Origin: Solirubrobacterales bacterium
GTDB taxonomy: Bacteria; Actinomycetota; Thermoleophilia; Solirubrobacterales; Solirubrobacteraceae
Length of the DNA stretch: 64,000 nt
Assembly: GCA_019240115.1 (NCBI GenBank)
Contig: JAFAYV010000089.1
Coordinates: forward strand, 1 to 64,000
Reading direction: 5' to 3'
Shown here: positions 60,189 to 64,000 of the stretch, piece after piece
Position numbering within the stretch: position 1 is the first letter of the stretch
Layout of the letters: the number at the start of each line of letters is the position of its first letter
Position numbers and translations under genes: made by a program
The notes under the pieces: model-generated
Told to the model about the DNA's origin: nothing
The model's database searches: none
What the model saw: the letters and a program-made list of their open reading frames with translations, nothing else

Positions 60189-62141
60189 TCAGAGCAGCCA
60201 GAGCCCGACGCGATAGCCGGCGGGATGGATGCTGCGACGGGCCGCCGACTGGCGATAGACGTGCAGCCGATGGTGGGCGTTGCGCGGCTCGCGCAGGGAG
60301 CCGAGGGCACAGTGCGCCGCAATCAGGGCGCGGCGGGCGCCGGTCAGCGTCATGTGCTGCAGCTGGGGCACCACGCACTGCAGGCGCGGCAGCGCGACGC
60401 CCGCCCCGGCGACGAAGCCCGGGGTGACCGGGTAGGCGCTCAGACCGACGTCGGCGACCCCGACCGCGGAGGAGCTCGCGCCGGAGCGGATCCGCGTCCC
60501 CGCCGCGAAGCGCCAGAAGCTGCGCGACGGAAGCCCCTCGACGATGGTGCCGTCGGCGGGAGCGGTGGCGACGTGGGCGAGCGGGTTCGAGGAGTTGGCG
60601 ATGTCCCACTGGTCGATGACGGTGTAGTCGGGCGGGGTGCCGAGGGCCGACCACGTGGAGCCGGCGGCGATCGCCGCCCCGCCCGCGAATCGATAGTCCT
60701 GCTCGGCGGTGCTCTGTACGAAGGTGCCGTTGGCCGGGTACTGGCGCAATTCCGCCCATTGCTGGGGGGTCAGCACGGTCACCGGCTGCGGCCCGCCGAA
60801 CGCCAACCACGACGTGACCGGCAGCGGCGCGTCGCCGGCGACGCGGTAGACGGTCGGCGAGCCCTGCTCGGACACGAAGGTGCCGTTGGGCACGACCTGG
60901 ATCGGTGCCGGGGTGAAGACGGCGCCCGAGCTCCCGGCGGTGTCCCCGTCGAGGTCGTTGCTGTCGATGTTCAGCGTCACCCCGCCGTAGCGCTCGTTGT
61001 GCCCGCCGCGGTACTGATGGATCCGCTGGTGGTTGGCCCAGTCGTCCGCGGGGACGTAGGGATCGCTCGTCGTCGCCCGCCCGTTCCAGTCGCCGATCCA
61101 GATGTCGTCGGGCTCGAGGTACCCGGTTCCCTGTTGCTTGACGAGATCGGTGACCGCCGAGGCGGCGCTGCTGTACACGCCCGCGCGATAGCCCGCCGCG
61201 TGCAGGGCGCTCGTCCATCCCGTGAGGAAGGCGAGCACCGCCGCGGTGTGCGACGACGACTGGTCGTACTGCTCCATGTCGTCATAGATCGGGTTGCCCG
61301 GCGGGACGCCGAGCGCCTGCGCGTGGTCGATCGCGTCCTGGGCCGCCGCGGCCCCCTCCGCGCCCGCGGTCGCCGAGCTGATCCGGGCGCAGCTGCCGGC
61401 GCACGCCCCCACCCCCTGATCGCCGACGTAGGTGGGGATCAGCCGCCATCCGGCGGCGACCTGGGCCGCCACCCAGGAGGGGGTGAGGTTCGGCTGGGCG
61501 CAGGCGGAGTTGATCCCGCCGATGTAGACGCCGACCGCCCGATAGGGCGACTGCGACCAGGCGGCCATCGTCGCCGCCGACGGCGCGGCGCAGGCGTCGA
61601 AGCCCGGGCCGGTGAAGATCGCGTCGGCCGCGCGTCCGACCGGGTGGGTGAGGCGCGGACGGGCATCGGGAGACGCGGTCGGTGCGGCGATCGGACGCCG
61701 GCCGAGGATGCGAGCGATGAGCCCGGGGTGGTGCAGCCACGTCACGGTGGCCCGCAGGCCGAAGGGCAGCGGCGCGACGCCGAGCGATCCGCCGCTCGAG
61801 GCCATCGCGGTCACCCCGCCGGCGTGAGCGGGGCCCGAGATGAGGACCGCCTCGGTGCGGCCCACCGCGTGCGCGGGGCAGCGCTGGACGTCGCTCGGCG
61901 TCCCGAGGTAGACCGCGTGGCGATCGAAGCGCACGCAGGTCTCAGAGCGCGGGCCGAGCCGATAGACGGGCCAGCCGGCGGGCACGTTCAACCGCACGCC
62001 GCGATAGCTCACCACCCGCGCCCCGGCCGTCCCCGCCATCGCCCCGAGCAGCACCGCACATCCTCCCAAGGCCACCAGCAAGGTGAGGAACGTGCTGCAA
62101 AGACGAGGTTTAGGGTGCTCCGCTGAACCCCTTCGCGTCAC
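60189..62141 (-). CDS. secreted DUF1906 glycoside-hydrolase-like protein with PASTA-like C-terminus
   Basis: About 650 residues from GTG 62141. Signal peptide (TFLTLLVALGGCAVLLGAMA). The DUF1906 TIM-barrel-like domain (about 175-400) has GPGFDACAAPSAATMAAWSQ, VGVYIGGINSACAQPNLTPS, GNPIYDDMEQYDQ and YLEPDDIWIGDWNGRATTSD, with acidic residues as in GH25-like enzymes. A beta-rich middle repeats a motif of the form FVSEQGSPTVYRVAGDAPLP (at least three times). The end (CVVPQLQHMTLTGARRALIA) resembles a PASTA domain. Probably acts on the cell wall. Confidence 0.88.
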   Translation of the reverse strand: MTRRGSAEHPKPRLCSTFLTLLVALGGCAVLLGAMAGTAGARVVSYRGVRLNVPAGWPVYRLGPRSETCVRFDRHAVYLGTPSDVQRCPAHAVGRTEAVLISGPAHAGGVTAMASSGGSLGVAPLPFGLRATVTWLHHPGLIARILGRRPIAAPTASPDARPRLTHPVGRAADAIFTGPGFDACAAPSAATMAAWSQSPYRAVGVYIGGINSACAQPNLTPSWVAAQVAAGWRLIPTYVGDQGVGACAGSCARISSATAGAEGAAAAQDAIDHAQALGVPPGNPIYDDMEQYDQSSSHTAAVLAFLTGWTSALHAAGYRAGVYSSAASAVTDLVKQQGTGYLEPDDIWIGDWNGRATTSDPYVPADDWANHQRIHQYRGGHNERYGGVTLNIDSNDLDGDTAGSSGAVFTPAPIQVVPNGTFVSEQGSPTVYRVAGDAPLPVTSWLAFGGPQPVTVLTPQQWAELRQYPANGTFVQSTAEQDYRFAGGAAIAAGSTWSALGTPPDYTVIDQWDIANSSNPLAHVATAPADGTIVEGLPSRSFWRFAAGTRIRSGASSSAVGVADVGLSAYPVTPGFVAGAGVALPRLQCVVPQLQHMTLTGARRALIAAHCALGSLREPRNAHHRLHVYRQSAARRSIHPAGYRVGLWLL

Positions 62142-62201
62142 CGCGGGCCAGTGTAAACACGATCGGTGATCGTGGGCGGTGCAGCGTCCGAGAGGGTCAG
62201 A
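62142..62201. promoter_or_regulatory. divergent promoter region, DUF1906 gene and photolyase
   Basis: Sixty bases between divergent starts, holding GTGTAAACACG (TGTAAACA partly symmetrical) and the photolyase ribosome binding site GAGAGGG. Confidence 0.35.
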
Positions 62202-63695
62202 ATGTCGACGATGGCAGGCACCACCGCATGGATCCTCGGCGATCAGCTGTCGCTCGCGAACCCGGCGCTCGAGGGAGCCGACCGGGTGCTCCTCGTCCAG
62301 AGCACCGCCTCGCTGCGCGCCCGCCGCTACCACCGCCAGAAGCTGCAGCTCGTGCTGGTGGCGATGCGCCATTTCGCCGACGATCTGCGCGAGCGCGGGG
62401 TCGCCGTCGACCTCGTCCACGCCGACTCGCTCGTCGCCGGCCTGCAGCGCCACCGCGAGCGCCGGCGTCCCGAGCGCGTGCGCCTGCTGCGTCCCTCGAG
62501 CGCGGACGGGGCGCGGCGACTGGCGCGCCTACCCGGCGTCGAGATCGCGCCCGGGAGCCTGTTCCTCTCCGATCTGGAGGACTTCGGCCGCTGGGCGGAT
62601 GGCCGGCGACGGCTCGTGATGGAGCACTTCTACCGCCGCCAGCGCCGGCGCCTGCACCTGCTGATGGACGGCAACGAGCCGGTCGGCGGGCGCTGGAACT
62701 TCGACGCCGAGAACCGCCGGCCGCCACCGGCCGAGGTCGCCCCGCCTCCCCCCTACCGCCCCCGCGAGTCCGACCACGACCGAGCGGTGCGCGGCGAGCT
62801 TGACCGTCTCGGCGTGCAGACCTGGGGGCAGGACGGCCCCCGGCTGTGGCCGGCCGACCGCGCGCAGGCGCGCCGGGCGCTGCGGCGCTTCGTCGATGAC
62901 GCGCTGCCGACGTTCGGGCCCTACCAGGACGCGTTGGTCTCCGGGCAGCGCACGCTGTGGCACTCGCTGCTGTCCTCGTCGCTGAACCTCGGGCTGGTGT
63001 CGCCGCTGGAGTGCGCCCAGGCCGCCGAGGCCGCCTACCGCGAGGGGCGGGCGCCGTTGGCCAGCGCCGAGGGGTTCATCCGCCAGGTGATCGGCTGGCG
63101 TGAGTACGTGTGGTGCCTGTACTGGTACCGCGAGTCCGAGTGGGGCGACGCCAACGCGCTGGGCGCGCACGGGCCGCTGCCGGGCGTGCTCGAGCACGGC
63201 GAGACCGAGATGCGCTGCCTGCGCGACGCGGTCGGCGGGCTGCGCGCCACCGCGTACGCGCACCACATCGAGCGACTGATGCTGTTCGGCAACCTGCTGC
63301 TGCTCTGCGGGACCGAGCCCGGCGCGGCGCTCGACTGGTTCCAGCGCGCGTTCATCGACGGCTACCCGTGGGTGATGGCGCCCAACGTGCTCGGCATGGC
63401 GACGTGGGCCGACGGCGGTCGCATGATGACCAAGCCCTACGCCGCCAGCGGTCGCTACATCGAGCGCATGTCCGACCACTGCGACGGCTGCCGCTACGAC
63501 CCGGGCGAGCGCTCCGGCGAGACCGCGTGCCCGTTCACCACGCTGTACTGGGACTTCCTCTCGCGCAACCGGACGACGCTCGCGGCCAACCGGCGGATGG
63601 CACCGGTGCTCGGCAACCTCGACCGCATCGACGAGACCGAGCGGCGGCGGATCCGCGAGCAGGCCCGCGACCTGCGAGAGCGCTTCGACGCCTGA
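62202..63695 (+). CDS. PhrB-type iron-sulfur photolyase/cryptochrome
   Basis: 497 residues. AWILGDQLSLANPALEG is the start of the cryptochrome/photolyase-related family, GFIRQVIGWREYVWCLYWYR and AYAHHIERLMLFGNLLLLCG the FAD domain, YPWVMAPNVLGMATWADGGR a signature block. Four cysteines (LLLLCGTEP, SDHCDGCRYD, TACPF) match the 4Fe-4S ligands of bacterial (6-4) photolyases. ATG 62202 has GAGAGGG upstream. Repairs (6-4) photoproducts in light. Confidence 0.93.
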   Translation: MSTMAGTTAWILGDQLSLANPALEGADRVLLVQSTASLRARRYHRQKLQLVLVAMRHFADDLRERGVAVDLVHADSLVAGLQRHRERRRPERVRLLRPSSADGARRLARLPGVEIAPGSLFLSDLEDFGRWADGRRRLVMEHFYRRQRRRLHLLMDGNEPVGGRWNFDAENRRPPPAEVAPPPPYRPRESDHDRAVRGELDRLGVQTWGQDGPRLWPADRAQARRALRRFVDDALPTFGPYQDALVSGQRTLWHSLLSSSLNLGLVSPLECAQAAEAAYREGRAPLASAEGFIRQVIGWREYVWCLYWYRESEWGDANALGAHGPLPGVLEHGETEMRCLRDAVGGLRATAYAHHIERLMLFGNLLLLCGTEPGAALDWFQRAFIDGYPWVMAPNVLGMATWADGGRMMTKPYAASGRYIERMSDHCDGCRYDPGERSGETACPFTTLYWDFLSRNRTTLAANRRMAPVLGNLDRIDETERRRIREQARDLRERFDA

Positions 63696-63808
63696 GCCGC
63701 CCGCCGGCGCCGGTCAGCGGGGGCCGTGTCGCCCCGCCAGCCGCGCGGGCCGTCGGGGGCGCGGGTCGGGTCTTCCCGCCTGGGCCGCCGATAGGGTGCG
63801 ACGCAGCG

Positions 63809-64000
63809 GTGATTCGCTCTCGGTTGCTGATGACGCTCGTGGCGGTCCTCGGGGTCGCCCTGATCGCGATGGCGATCGCTCGGACCTTCAACAGCCGCCC
63901 CCCCATCCCGGTCGCCGACCACACCCCCGTCGAGACCGGCCAGCCGGCGACGATCGCGCTGCGGACCACCTTCGGCGCGCGCACTCACGGCGAGCTCTCG
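63809..64000 (+). CDS. membrane-anchored protein, truncated by window end
   Basis: 64 residues visible from GTG 63809: VIRSRLLMTLVAVLGVALIA is a signal/anchor helix, followed by extracellular PVADHTPVETGQPATIALRT. Continues beyond the window; family not recognisable from this part. Confidence 0.6.
   Translation, partial: MIRSRLLMTLVAVLGVALIAMAIARTFNSRPPIPVADHTPVETGQPATIALRTTFGARTHGELS

Noticed and set aside
59553-62126. 857-residue open frame antisense to the DUF1906 gene
   Set aside because: Arg/Gly/Ala-rich shadow; the minus strand encodes a recognisable secreted protein.
1-64000. CRISPR array, rRNA genes, replication origin
   Set aside because: No regularly spaced repeats, no rRNA-like stretches and no DnaA-box cluster or dnaA/dnaN genes were seen.

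Overview
The window is high-GC actinobacterial DNA. Gene content points to the class Thermoleophilia (Solirubrobacterales-like): F420-type luciferase and PPOX enzymes, a Paa-type aromatic acyl-CoA oxygenase, LAL and GAF-ANTAR regulators, and small secreted or conserved proteins of a style I associate with that group. The taxon is an inference from gene content; no rRNA or tRNA gene was found.

The left 46 kb is accessory and visibly decaying. Positions 1-3500 hold the wreck of an integrative conjugative element: a scrambled TrwC-type relaxase, an integrase with an internally duplicated catalytic segment, an overlapping DUF4258-like/DUF2283 toxin-antitoxin pair, and an IS256-like scrap. Positions 3520-18852 form an aromatic-acid catabolic cluster: PaaX-type repressor, benzoate-CoA-ligase-like enzyme, three paralogous aldehyde dehydrogenases, an HxlR regulator, two enoyl-CoA hydratases, and a Paa oxygenase operon whose PaaD is split into two genes and whose PaaB is duplicated. 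Next to it are a rubredoxin, an R2-like diiron protein and an FAD reductase, while PaaE, PaaK and PaaZ are absent. Five look-alike sites of the form GGTWA-N4-WTGNNA precede the transcription units, including the paaX-like gene.

Positions 19-35 kb carry a tannase/feruloyl esterase, secreted proteins, F420-type oxidoreductases, a large LAL regulator, a GH27 glycosidase, two Crp/Fnr-like regulators and a GAF-ANTAR protein, separated by pseudogenes. Positions 35.6-40.5 kb are a quinate/shikimate operon (shikimate dehydrogenase, QuiC-type dehydroshikimate dehydratase fused to an HPPD-like domain, MHS transporter) behind a divergent TetR regulator. Positions 40.8-45.7 kb mix SDR, VOC and lactonase genes with remnants of a RuBisCO-like protein, a four-carbon acid sugar kinase and an FAD monooxygenase.

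From 45.7 kb rightward genes are intact and tightly packed: ArsR with a P1B-ATPase, a TDT-family transporter, a run of small housekeeping genes (thioesterases, SirB1-like, SDR-like, DUF2237, gamma-carbonic anhydrase), the glycerol genes glpK-glpF/glpD, and an envelope and signalling region. In that last region a membrane HD-GYP protein is divergent from a secreted-protein gene preceded by a near-perfect class I cyclic-di-GMP riboswitch. The window ends with a DUF1906 glycosidase-like protein, a PhrB-type photolyase and a truncated membrane-anchored protein.

The most interesting items are the c-di-GMP riboswitch beside an HD-GYP gene, the reorganised Paa cluster with its shared operator-like motif, the chimeric integrase, and the sharp boundary between the pseudogene-rich left and the intact right.
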